Part shown: piece by piece, positions 15,970 to 24,202 of the stretch | Layout of the letters: every line of letters starts with the position of its first letter | Position numbering within the stretch: position 1 is the first letter of the stretch | Assembly: GCA_029265255.1 (NCBI GenBank) | Contig: JAJUJQ010000008.1 | Coordinates: 1 to 64,000, forward strand | Reading direction: 5' to 3' | Length of the DNA stretch: 64,000 nucleotides | Source of the DNA: Spirochaetota bacterium | Lineage (GTDB): Bacteria; Spirochaetota; Spirochaetia; Treponematales; Rectinemataceae | Notes under the pieces: model-generated | What the model was told of the DNA's origin: nothing | Databases searched by the model: none | What the model saw: the letters and a program-made list of their open reading frames with translations, nothing else | Position numbers and translations under genes: made by a program

Positions 15970-18108
15970 ATGTCGACACTCTCTTCTGACTATCTGGAAC
16001 GAGTCTATGCCGGCCTTCTCGGCAAAATGATAGGCATACGGCTGGGAGCCCCGGTTGAGCCTGCTATATGGACGTATGAGCGAATCCGTGAAGTATATGG
16101 AGACATCACGTCCTACCTGAAAACCTACAGGAATTTTGCCGCCGATGATGATGCCAACGGCCCGGTCTATTTCATTCGACCACTGCTGGACAAGGTCGAG
16201 CGACTGCGCCATGCCGAAGCAGAGAGCGCTCCTACGTATCTCCAAATTTCTCCCCTCGAAATCGGGCGCGCATGGCTCGACTATTCTCGCGAAGGCATCG
16301 GCATGTTCTGGTGGGGCGGCTATGGCAGAAGCACCGAGCATACCGCGTACCTCAATCTCTCGCACGGGGTTCCCGCTCCTGATTCTGGTTCCAGTGCTCG
16401 CAATGGCACCGTTTGCGCGGAACAGATTGGCGGGCAGATCTTTATCGATACCTGGGGGCTTGTGTGGCCCGGTGAGCCCGAGCGGGCTGCCGAATATGCC
16501 GCTGTTGCCGCATCGGTGTCGCATGACGGCGAAGGACTCAATGGCGCTCGCTTTATCGCTGGGTGTATTGCGGCGGCGTTTTCCGCTCCTGATGTGGATG
16601 CGGTGGTCAGGATGGGAAGATCCCAGGTAGCAGATGGCTCGGCCTATGCCGCCGTTGTCGATGCCGTGGTTGGCTTCCACAGGCGTCAGCCTGATAACTG
16701 GCGGGCCTGTATGGAATTCCTGATTGCGGAATGGGGGTATGACCGATGGCCCGGGCTGTGCCACATCATCCCCAACGCGGGTGTGTGCGTGCTAGCGCTG
16801 CTCTATGGAAGAGGAAGCTTTGCGCGGACGGTGGAAATAGCCACCATGTGCGGATGGGATACTGACTGCAACGCGGGCAATGTTGGCTGTATCGCAGGCG
16901 TGCTGTATGGACTCGATGCACTGCCGGCACACTACCGCACCCCCATCAACGACAGCGTGGTGCTTTCGGGGCTGCCTGGCGCGCTCAATATCCTCGATGT
17001 GCCGACATTCGCGCGGCGCATCGCCGAAGCAGGCTATCGCCTGGCCAAGGCGCCCGTGCCAGAGGACCTCGTCCACGCGCTCGAGCGTGGTGATGGAGAA
17101 AGCGCGCTCTGGTTCGATTTTGCGTTACCAGGCTCGACACATGGGATGAGGAGCTCGGATCCTGTCCGGGGAACGGTGCGCCATCGACACGGCAGGTTGG
17201 AATTCCAGTTCGAGCGCCTGGTGCGGGAAGAGAGCGTCAAGCTTTTCTACAAGCCTTTCTATCGCAGAGATGATTTTGATGACGAGCGGTACAGCCCAGT
17301 CTTTTCGCCGCTTGCTCGGCCAGGTCAGCATGTTGAGATCGAGTTTTCGCTCGAACGATGGGAAGGGCAGAGCCTCGGGGTAGAAGGCTACGTCCGGGAT
17401 ACTTGGAATCGAGCCGATATCATCACCACCAAAACCTTGTTCCCAGAGGAAGGAAAGACATATCGTCTTTCGTTTGCGATTCCTTCGCTCGACGGCTCCT
17501 TCCCGGATGAGATTGGTTTGAAGATCACAGGATTTTCGGGCAAAGGCAAGCGCGAATCCGGGCTTTTGCACGTCACGCATTTCGCGGTAAGCGGCAAGGC
17601 CTCGTACAGAATCGACATAGCACGGCAGGCCGACGAATTCGGCTGTGTCACACCGTTTTCTCATAATGGAGGATGCTGGAGCATCGACGAGGGAAGACTG
17701 CATCTCATGACGCCGGTTCAGGCAGCTTCATATACCGGCGGGTACCGCGTACGCGATCAGAAAATCTCTGCCACGGTTCGACCATTGGCAGGCGACAGCC
17801 ACATGCTCATCGCGCGAGCGCAGGGGGCGACAAAGGGGTATTGGGCGGGATTCGATGGTCCTGGGAACGTGGCGCTGTATCGTCTTGACCAGACTTTTAC
17901 GCTCCTTGCGAAGGCTTCCTTCCCATGGACAGTCGGTACGGACTATGCGCTCTCACTGCAGGCGTCTGGTTCGCAGCTTGAATTTTCGGTTGATGGCCAG
18001 ATTCTCCTTCTGGTTGAAGACACTTCCTTCGACTATGGCATGGTTGGGTGCGGCTCTTTGCGTGCTGCACGCGCCCTCTATGGACCTTTCAAGGTGGAAG
18101 AACTATGA
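15970..18108 (+). CDS. ADP-ribosylglycohydrolase family protein with C-terminal beta-sandwich domain (copy 2)
   Basis: A 712-residue two-part protein. The first 370 residues are an ARH domain: GKMIGIRLGAPVEP near the start, an acidic DDDANG in place of the usual TDDT, and CGWDTDCNAGNVGCIAGVLYG near residue 297. The rest (about 380-712) reads as one or two beta-sandwich modules of the laminin-G/concanavalin type, with the segment YWAGFDGPGNVALYRLD. No signal peptide is visible, so it acts in the cytoplasm. The extra domain may bind a carbohydrate-like part of the substrate. The stop overlaps the next start (ATGA). Confidence 0.78.
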   Translation: MSTLSSDYLERVYAGLLGKMIGIRLGAPVEPAIWTYERIREVYGDITSYLKTYRNFAADDDANGPVYFIRPLLDKVERLRHAEAESAPTYLQISPLEIGRAWLDYSREGIGMFWWGGYGRSTEHTAYLNLSHGVPAPDSGSSARNGTVCAEQIGGQIFIDTWGLVWPGEPERAAEYAAVAASVSHDGEGLNGARFIAGCIAAAFSAPDVDAVVRMGRSQVADGSAYAAVVDAVVGFHRRQPDNWRACMEFLIAEWGYDRWPGLCHIIPNAGVCVLALLYGRGSFARTVEIATMCGWDTDCNAGNVGCIAGVLYGLDALPAHYRTPINDSVVLSGLPGALNILDVPTFARRIAEAGYRLAKAPVPEDLVHALERGDGESALWFDFALPGSTHGMRSSDPVRGTVRHRHGRLEFQFERLVREESVKLFYKPFYRRDDFDDERYSPVFSPLARPGQHVEIEFSLERWEGQSLGVEGYVRDTWNRADIITTKTLFPEEGKTYRLSFAIPSLDGSFPDEIGLKITGFSGKGKRESGLLHVTHFAVSGKASYRIDIARQADEFGCVTPFSHNGGCWSIDEGRLHLMTPVQAASYTGGYRVRDQKISATVRPLAGDSHMLIARAQGATKGYWAGFDGPGNVALYRLDQTFTLLAKASFPWTVGTDYALSLQASGSQLEFSVDGQILLLVEDTSFDYGMVGCGSLRAARALYGPFKVEEL

Positions 18109-19325
18109 ATCCTGCCCGCTTCTCTGCAGGCTCACTGTCGAAATCAGATTGCTGCGTCACATATGAAGTTACAGATGAGCCTCTTTCCATAGAGGTCAAT
18201 TCGAGTGTCGAGCGGCTCTTCGGGGCGTCGATACGCCGTACCGCCGCCGCGATGGCAGAGTCCTTCGGTGTTGTGAGAGGGAAGTTGCGGATAGACGATG
18301 ATGGCGCTCTGGACCTGGTCCTCGCAGCGCGAATCGAGGCAGCCCTGCGGCTTGCGGGGTACTCGAGGCTCAACACCAATACTGTGAGCTACAATGCGAG
18401 CGCGAGGCATCCACACAGCCGGAAAGACCGGATCCGGTGGGCACGCCTCTACCTGCCGGGCAATCAGCCTCATCTCATGATCAACGCAGATTCCTTCGGC
18501 GCGGACGCGCTTGTGTTCGACCTCGAGGACGCGGTGCCCTCTGATCGCAAGGTTGAAGCCCGCATTCTGGTGCGCGCCATGCTTGGCTGCGATGTATTGT
18601 TCCGTAACAGCGAACGTGTGGTGCGGATCAATGCACTCGAAAGCCCATGGGGTGCCGACGATCTCGCCGAGATTGTACGAGTCATGCCTGATGCCATCAT
18701 GCTGCCTAAATGTGAGACCGCGGAACAGGTGCGGAGGCTGGACGCGGCATTGAGTCGGCTCGAAGAAGCGCATGGCGTTGCATCGGGCTCGATTCTTGTC
18801 ATGCCGCTCATCGAATCGGCCAAAGGAGTACTCGCCTCGTCTGACATCGCCAGAGCTTCGCCGCGCAACGCGGCGCTCTGCTTCGGCACCGAGGACTTTC
18901 TGACCGATATTCACGCATTTAGAGAACAAGGGTCTTCTTCGGTCGAATCATCGGGACACGTCGATGGCACGCTCCTTGCGCGGCAGATGATTGTCCTCGC
19001 CGCGCGCGCGGCAGGCATCGATCCACTGGATTCGGTGGTTATCGACATCGAAGATCTGGACGCGCTCCGCAGGTCCTGTATCGAAGCCCGCCGGATTGGC
19101 ATGGCAGGCAAGGCTGCCATCCATCCTGCGCAGATTGGCGTGATACGGGACTGCTTCAAACCCTCAGCGGCAGAGATCGATTGGGCTCGCGCGGTCCTGG
19201 AAGCCGCGAATGAAGCAGAATCTGAAGGAAAGGGCTCGGCATCTCGCAATCGCATGATGATCGATGCGCCCATCGTGGCACGAGCAAAACGCATTCTAAA
19301 GACCGCTCAGTCTGACAAGGATTGA
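18105..19325 (+). CDS. Fused citrate lyase acyl carrier (gamma) and beta subunit
   Basis: A 406-residue fusion. Residues 1-85 match CitD, the acyl carrier subunit: FSAGSLSKSD, then LSIEVNSSVERLFGASIRR and IDDDGALDLVLAARIEAAL. From about residue 105 it is CitE: RLYLPGNQPHLM, VFDLEDAVP, ALCFGTEDF and KAAIHPAQI. CitE cleaves citryl-ACP to oxaloacetate and acetyl-ACP. In CitD proteins the motif is AGTLES(S/G)D, whose first serine carries phosphoribosyl-dephospho-CoA; here the aligned residue is Lys13, between Ser12 and Ser14. Start ATG 18105 overlaps the previous stop and has an AAGGTGGAAG ribosome-binding site. No citC, citX or citG is in the window. Confidence 0.85.
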   Translation: MNPARFSAGSLSKSDCCVTYEVTDEPLSIEVNSSVERLFGASIRRTAAAMAESFGVVRGKLRIDDDGALDLVLAARIEAALRLAGYSRLNTNTVSYNASARHPHSRKDRIRWARLYLPGNQPHLMINADSFGADALVFDLEDAVPSDRKVEARILVRAMLGCDVLFRNSERVVRINALESPWGADDLAEIVRVMPDAIMLPKCETAEQVRRLDAALSRLEEAHGVASGSILVMPLIESAKGVLASSDIARASPRNAALCFGTEDFLTDIHAFREQGSSSVESSGHVDGTLLARQMIVLAARAAGIDPLDSVVIDIEDLDALRRSCIEARRIGMAGKAAIHPAQIGVIRDCFKPSAAEIDWARAVLEAANEAESEGKGSASRNRMMIDAPIVARAKRILKTAQSDKD

Positions 19326-19328
19326 CTC

Positions 19329-20888
19329 ATGGAATGGATTACCAATGCCGCGGGACGGAACATACCCGCCCGGATTGAAGACCGAGCCTGTATACCTTTC
19401 GCAGGCGCAGCAGTGGATCCCCTCGGCGAAATCAAGCGACATGCGAATCCAGTGCGCCATGTCCCTCAACGAGGCGCACTGCACAAGGTGGTGCGCGGCT
19501 GGGACGAGTTGCTGGAACGGCTGGCTATCAAAGACGGCGCCACCATATCGTTCCATCATCACCTGCGGGATGGAGACGCGATTGTGCTTGAGGTCGTACG
19601 CAGGCTCGCTGCGCGAGGGGCAAAGAACCTGACCCTAGCGCCAAGCGCGCTCTTTTCGGTGCACGAGGCATTGATCCCTTTCATCCGGCAGGGCGTCATT
19701 GCAAAAATCGAAGGATCCATGTATGGGGCGATCGGCAAGGCGTGCTCGCAGGGGCTCATGCCGAACACCTGCATCCTGCGTTCCCATGGGGGACGCCAGC
19801 GCGCGATTCAGGAAGGGGACCTGCGTATCGATGTCGCGTTCATCGCTGCTCCCTGTGCCGATGCATTCGGCAACGCCAATGGCTTATACGGCAAGTCGGC
19901 ATGCGGTCCGCTGGGGTATCCGAAACCGGATTCCGAGTACGCGCGCACCGTGGTCGTGATCACCGACAACCTGGTGCCGTATCCCTGCGCCCCCTGGGCG
20001 ATCGAGGGTGGCCACGTGGACTATGTGCTCGAGGTGGAATCCATCGGCGATCCGGCAAAAATCGTATCAGGATCGACCAGACTCACACGCAGTCCCACCC
20101 AGTTGCTCATCGCGGATCTGACCGCGCGGTTCATCGAAGCCGCAGGTATCATGAAGGAAGGATTTTCCTTCCAGGCGGGTGCCGGAGGTATTTCGCTCGC
20201 CGCGACTGTCGCACTTGCAGCACGGATGCGCCGAGCGGGCATCCATGCGTCCTTTGCCCATGGAGGCGCGACGAAGGTGATGGTTGACCTTCTCAAGGAA
20301 GGGCTGCTGGGAGCCATCATCGACTTGCAGAGCTTTGATCTCGACGCGGTACGCTCCTGTGCCGAAAACCCGAACCACATTCCTTCAGATCCCTTTGTTT
20401 CGTACGGGCCCCGCTCGGCAGGCTGTGTTGCCAACATGCTGGATGTCGCAATCCTGGGGGCAACGGAAATTGACCTCGACTTCAATGTCAATACCGTGAC
20501 GCATTCAGACGGCATCCTGCAGCATGGGATTGGAGGCCACAGTGACGCGGCAGCTTGTGCGGGATGCACGATTATCACCGCTCCATCGTTCCGCAAGCGC
20601 ATCCCGATCGTGCGCGAACACGTGACGACACTTACCTGCCCGGGAGAAGTCGTGGATGTCCTTGTGACCGAGCGAGGGATTGCCATCAATCCGAAGCGGG
20701 AGGATCTTCTGGACAGGGTCAAATCTTCCGGTCTGCCACTTGTGACCATGGAGCAGCTGTACCGGGACACCATCGCCATCACCGGCATACCGGAGCCGCC
20801 GCGATGTGGCGATCGCGTGGTCGCGCTCATTGAATGGCGCGATGGCAGCGTGCTCGATGCAGTGCGGAATGTACTGGATCTGGAGTGA
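19329..20888 (+). CDS. citF: Citrate lyase alpha subunit (CoA/ACP transferase)
   Basis: A 519-residue CitF protein, which swaps acetyl-ACP for citryl-ACP in the citrate lyase complex. Motifs are ISFHHHLRDGD near residue 73, GSMYGAIGKACS, the glycine-rich IRSHGG-like segment (LRSHGGR), and GAGGISLA and HGGATKVMVDLL further on. The length is typical. It starts 3 bases after the fused citD-citE gene and completes a lyase core from two genes. The true substrate could be citrate or a related 2- or 3-hydroxy acid. Confidence 0.9.
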   Translation: MEWITNAAGRNIPARIEDRACIPFAGAAVDPLGEIKRHANPVRHVPQRGALHKVVRGWDELLERLAIKDGATISFHHHLRDGDAIVLEVVRRLAARGAKNLTLAPSALFSVHEALIPFIRQGVIAKIEGSMYGAIGKACSQGLMPNTCILRSHGGRQRAIQEGDLRIDVAFIAAPCADAFGNANGLYGKSACGPLGYPKPDSEYARTVVVITDNLVPYPCAPWAIEGGHVDYVLEVESIGDPAKIVSGSTRLTRSPTQLLIADLTARFIEAAGIMKEGFSFQAGAGGISLAATVALAARMRRAGIHASFAHGGATKVMVDLLKEGLLGAIIDLQSFDLDAVRSCAENPNHIPSDPFVSYGPRSAGCVANMLDVAILGATEIDLDFNVNTVTHSDGILQHGIGGHSDAAACAGCTIITAPSFRKRIPIVREHVTTLTCPGEVVDVLVTERGIAINPKREDLLDRVKSSGLPLVTMEQLYRDTIAITGIPEPPRCGDRVVALIEWRDGSVLDAVRNVLDLE

Positions 20889-20937
20889 GCCCATATTGTC
20901 ACTTGCGGTGCCCGCGAGCAGGCAGTAATGTGGCAGT

Positions 20938-22623
20938 ATGATCCTCACCAGTAGCACAAACCCCCTGCACCTCGACACTGTGACCATCCCCAGCAGGGGC
21001 GGCGCGATAGGCATGACCTTCTGCCCGGGGAAGAAGTGCCAGGGAACAACAGGATACCATGAACGGGACCTTCGCATGGACCTTTCGGCTATTCGCGACT
21101 GGGGCGCGGAGATCCTCGTCAGTCTCATCGAAGCACATGAGTATCATCAGGTAGGCGTTGCGAATTTCGAGGAGTTCCTCCCGCGAGGCATGCTGCATCT
21201 GAGACTCCCCATCGAGGATGCCTCGGTGCCGGATCACCTGTGGGAAGAGCACTGGAAAGAGGAGGGGCGTCTGGTGCGTTCCGTCCTGCGGCGAGGGGGA
21301 AAGGTGTGCCTGCACTGCATGGGGGGCCTGGGGCGCACCGGTATGGTGGCAGCGCGCCTGCTGGTGGAATTCGGCCTGCATCCTGATGAGGCCATCCGGA
21401 TGGTGAGAGCAGCAAGGCCGGGCACCATCGAGACACCTGAACAAGAAGCATATGTGAAGAGCTTCGAAGGGTTGTGGCGGCTGCGCGACAAGTTCCGCGG
21501 ATGCCTCCTGGCAGGGGCCTGCGGTGACGCGCTCGGAGCGCCCGTGGAATTCGATACTCTTGAGGTGATTCGGATGCGTTTTGGGCCGGTGGGCGTCAGG
21601 GATTTTGTGCCTGCGTACGATGGCATCCCAGGGAAGATTACTGATGACACGCAGATGACGCTTTTTACGGCGGAAGGATTGATCCGGGTGGGCATAGAAA
21701 CCAGCGCGGGGAGGGCGCCGCGGGTTTCAGAGAATCTCCATCATTCGTATTTACGCTGGTTGAGCACGCAGAATGATAAGCCTCCCGTACGCATCAGCCG
21801 TAGAGGCTGGCTCTATGCCCACGAGGAACTGCATGCAAACCGCAGCCCAGGCTCAACCTGTATGAGCGCACTCGAAGCCGCGGAGGTTGTTGGGCGGCCA
21901 GCTATCGCGCTCAATACCAGCAAGGGATGCGGCGGCGTCATGCGCGCAGCCCCCGCGGCGCTGTACGCGCTTGCCACTGAGACCAACTTTGAGAGCGCGT
22001 GTTCGCGCGCATTTTCCCTTGGTGTAGTCTTAGCCCAGTTGACCCATGGCCACCCCACAGGGTTCCTGGCCGCGGGCGCCTTTGCCCGGATACTCTGCGA
22101 GCTTGTATGGGGAGTGCCGCTAGCTGAGGCGGCACAGCACACCCTTGAGCGATTGCGGAACGAAGCTGGCGCGGAAGAGACCATCCAGAAGCTCGAAGAA
22201 GCGCTCCAGCTTGCCGCGAGCGACAACGATACCGAAACCTGCATTGCGACGCTTGGCGGCGGCTGGGTTGCCGAGGAAGCCCTCGCGATCGCCGTGTTCT
22301 GCGCGCTCCGGGCGGAATCGCTCGAAGAAGGTATCATCATGGCAGTGAATATTGGCGGGGACAGCGATTCCACCGGCGCTCTCGCGGGTAATCTCCTTGG
22401 CATGACGCATGGAACAGCTGCCATACCCCCGCGCTGGCTCGATGCGCTCGAACTGCGAGACACCATCCAGACTGTCGCCGATGACCTCTTTGACCTGCGT
22501 GACCTGGATGAGGCACGATGGGCTTTCGCTGAAGAGGGCGGTGCTGGCGACGCAGCGCTTCGCAGCCAGCTGCTGCGGAGAGAACGCGCGTGGTGGGAGG
22601 AGCGCTGGCCAGGGTGGGAGTGA
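20938..22623 (+). CDS. Dual-specificity phosphatase / ADP-ribosylglycohydrolase fusion (copy 3)
   Basis: A 561-residue two-domain protein. Residues 1-180 are a cysteine-based phosphatase of the CDKN3-like type: TFCPGKK and RDLRMDLSAIRDWGAE, with the P-loop HCMGGLGRTG (nucleophile Cys127, Arg133) and a possible general acid in IEDASVPD. From about residue 185 it is an ARH domain with GACGDALGAPVEF, ITDDTQMTLF and GGDSDSTGALAGNLLG (about 479-494). Both active sites look complete. The fusion suggests stepwise removal of a phosphate and a ribosyl bond from one small molecule, such as an ADP-ribose phosphate. It is the last gene of the operon. Confidence 0.85.
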   Translation: MILTSSTNPLHLDTVTIPSRGGAIGMTFCPGKKCQGTTGYHERDLRMDLSAIRDWGAEILVSLIEAHEYHQVGVANFEEFLPRGMLHLRLPIEDASVPDHLWEEHWKEEGRLVRSVLRRGGKVCLHCMGGLGRTGMVAARLLVEFGLHPDEAIRMVRAARPGTIETPEQEAYVKSFEGLWRLRDKFRGCLLAGACGDALGAPVEFDTLEVIRMRFGPVGVRDFVPAYDGIPGKITDDTQMTLFTAEGLIRVGIETSAGRAPRVSENLHHSYLRWLSTQNDKPPVRISRRGWLYAHEELHANRSPGSTCMSALEAAEVVGRPAIALNTSKGCGGVMRAAPAALYALATETNFESACSRAFSLGVVLAQLTHGHPTGFLAAGAFARILCELVWGVPLAEAAQHTLERLRNEAGAEETIQKLEEALQLAASDNDTETCIATLGGGWVAEEALAIAVFCALRAESLEEGIIMAVNIGGDSDSTGALAGNLLGMTHGTAAIPPRWLDALELRDTIQTVADDLFDLRDLDEARWAFAEEGGAGDAALRSQLLRRERAWWEERWPGWE

Positions 22624-22632
22624 GGGGGTGGT

Positions 22633-23508
22633 TCAGACAGTCTTCAGCCTCTCCTGTGACACAGAATCAAAGAATGCAGGGCTCCACAGTTCCAGCGCGC
22701 GCGTGTCCTTCAAAAAGGGTGTGGCATCGGCCTTTGCCTGTTCAAAACTGACCGCCGCAAAATGAGAAAAGAGCATCTGCAGTAATGATGCCCGCGTAAG
22801 CGATTCTGGAGCAGTCCACTGACCGCTTTGCCGCAGTCGCGCTTCTAAATGGCGCATATTAACGGGAACGTCCTGGCTTAGAAACCAAAGATAATCATAA
22901 TAATCTCTGCCTTTTACCCGATTTTTCCATGCTCGCGCGAGCAGCGCGTGCAGCTTTCCCGCGAACAAAGAGGGGAGGTCATACACGCGTGCTGCATAAG
23001 GCAGCGGAGCAAGACCGAATTTTGTTTCAAAACCTGCATGGGGCGGTGGATTGATATCGATCTCCAGCTTGATTTTCAGCACTTGGTTCGGCGACACACC
23101 TGGTACTGGAGGTCGTATCGATGTGATTTTCATTAAATGGATAAGAGTTCCACCTTTTATACAAGCAGAATGTATGGCGGATTCATGGACTTTGATTTTC
23201 TGCGCAACTTCCATTTCAAATCCCCACGCGGCCAGCTCATCCCGCACCGAGGGCAGGTATGCTGCCAGATCGAAATTAGCATCAGGTGCATCCAGGCTGA
23301 AATCGAGATCCTCCGAGAAACGATCAAGCCCATGGAAAATACGCAGCGCTGTCCCACCATAGAAGGCAGCATGGGTAAAGAACTGTGCACGCCACAAGCC
23401 AAGCAGGGCAATTTCTTGAACGATTTCCTTGAGGGCGTGGCGATACTCGTCGTTATTCCTGCATTCGTACCGAGCGAGCATTGTCTGAATGGCCGAGGGA
23501 TACTTCAT
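22633..23508 (-). CDS. abiEii: AbiEii-type nucleotidyltransferase toxin
   Basis: A 291-residue protein of the AbiEii nucleotidyltransferase family, the toxin of type IV AbiE systems that give abortive infection against phages. The nucleotidyltransferase signature GGTALRIFHGLDRFSEDLDF is at residues 51-70, including the two catalytic aspartates. The start at 23508 makes a 4-base ATGA overlap with the antitoxin gene; a longer frame upstream would run into that gene. The stop lies 9 bases from the convergent end of the phosphatase/ARH fusion gene. Confidence 0.88.
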   Translation of the reverse strand: MKYPSAIQTMLARYECRNNDEYRHALKEIVQEIALLGLWRAQFFTHAAFYGGTALRIFHGLDRFSEDLDFSLDAPDANFDLAAYLPSVRDELAAWGFEMEVAQKIKVHESAIHSACIKGGTLIHLMKITSIRPPVPGVSPNQVLKIKLEIDINPPPHAGFETKFGLAPLPYAARVYDLPSLFAGKLHALLARAWKNRVKGRDYYDYLWFLSQDVPVNMRHLEARLRQSGQWTAPESLTRASLLQMLFSHFAAVSFEQAKADATPFLKDTRALELWSPAFFDSVSQERLKTV

Positions 23509-24095
23509 GATTGCTCTGCCTTTCTCAACCAGGTAGCAAGCGCCAGCACCGACTTTCTTCGATACAATGGCGCAATCCATTCGATAAACGCATGATCGAG
23601 CGTTCGTAGATCATCCAGCTCCATACGCCAGTCGTCCAGCAGGAGATGCCGCATATCTCTGAGGGACGTTACGCATGGCACCTTGTAGATCGCGTCGCAG
23701 AGCGCCTTCTCTGGCGTCGCGATGAGATAGGGAAGGCCATCTTCTTCTTCCAGTGTGACGCCATAAGGATATACCTGATCAGGCAGGTAGTAGTAGCGAA
23801 ATTCGCCCAGCGGCGTTCGGAATATCTTGTTGCGGTTCTTGCGGAAACATGCGGAGGTAACCACTTCGACCCGCTCAGGAATGAGGCCCGATGCCGATAG
23901 TGCGTATTCGAAAGAGAGATAGGAAGGCCCATAGAGCATCGAAGCAAGCGCGCGGCGCGAGGCCGACCTGTCGTTGACATAAAGTCCGCGCTTTATCGGA
24001 ATAAGCGCGCCGGATTTCATCATTCTGGTGATGCGCGCCTTGGGGGAGCCGTAGTTCCTCAATCCCTCCATGACCATCTGATGCGTCATGATCAT
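23505..24095 (-). CDS. abiEi: AbiEi-type antitoxin / transcriptional repressor
   Basis: A 196-residue AbiEi-like protein. It begins with a winged-helix segment (MVMEGLRNYGSPKARITRMM, then LIPIKRGLYV), followed by the C-terminal antitoxin domain (YLSFEYALSASGLIPE and IATPEKALCDAIY). Known AbiEi proteins repress their own operon by binding inverted repeats in the promoter and neutralise AbiEii. GGAGGA lies 5 bases before ATG 24095; a second ATG two codons on is possible. A 13-bp inverted repeat spans its promoter. Confidence 0.85.
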   Translation of the reverse strand: MIMTHQMVMEGLRNYGSPKARITRMMKSGALIPIKRGLYVNDRSASRRALASMLYGPSYLSFEYALSASGLIPERVEVVTSACFRKNRNKIFRTPLGEFRYYYLPDQVYPYGVTLEEEDGLPYLIATPEKALCDAIYKVPCVTSLRDMRHLLLDDWRMELDDLRTLDHAFIEWIAPLYRRKSVLALATWLRKAEQS

Positions 24096-24100
24096 GATTT

Positions 24101-24145
24101 TCCTCCAGCAAGTATCATTATACTAGACTTACTGGAGGAAAACAA
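24101..24145 (-). promoter_or_regulatory. abiE promoter with overlapping inverted-repeat operator
   Basis: Reading the minus strand, -35 TTGTTT (24145-24140) and -10 TATAAT (24122-24117) are 17 bp apart. Two 13-bp arms (24101-24113 and 24127-24139) form an inverted repeat with one mismatch, centred on the -10 box. One arm also contains the abiEi ribosome-binding site GGAGGA. Confidence 0.75.
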
Positions 24146-24202
24146 GGTTTATAGCCGAACTAATAATCGTAATCCGTCTAAACAGCCGTTATTGCTGCTC
24201 TT

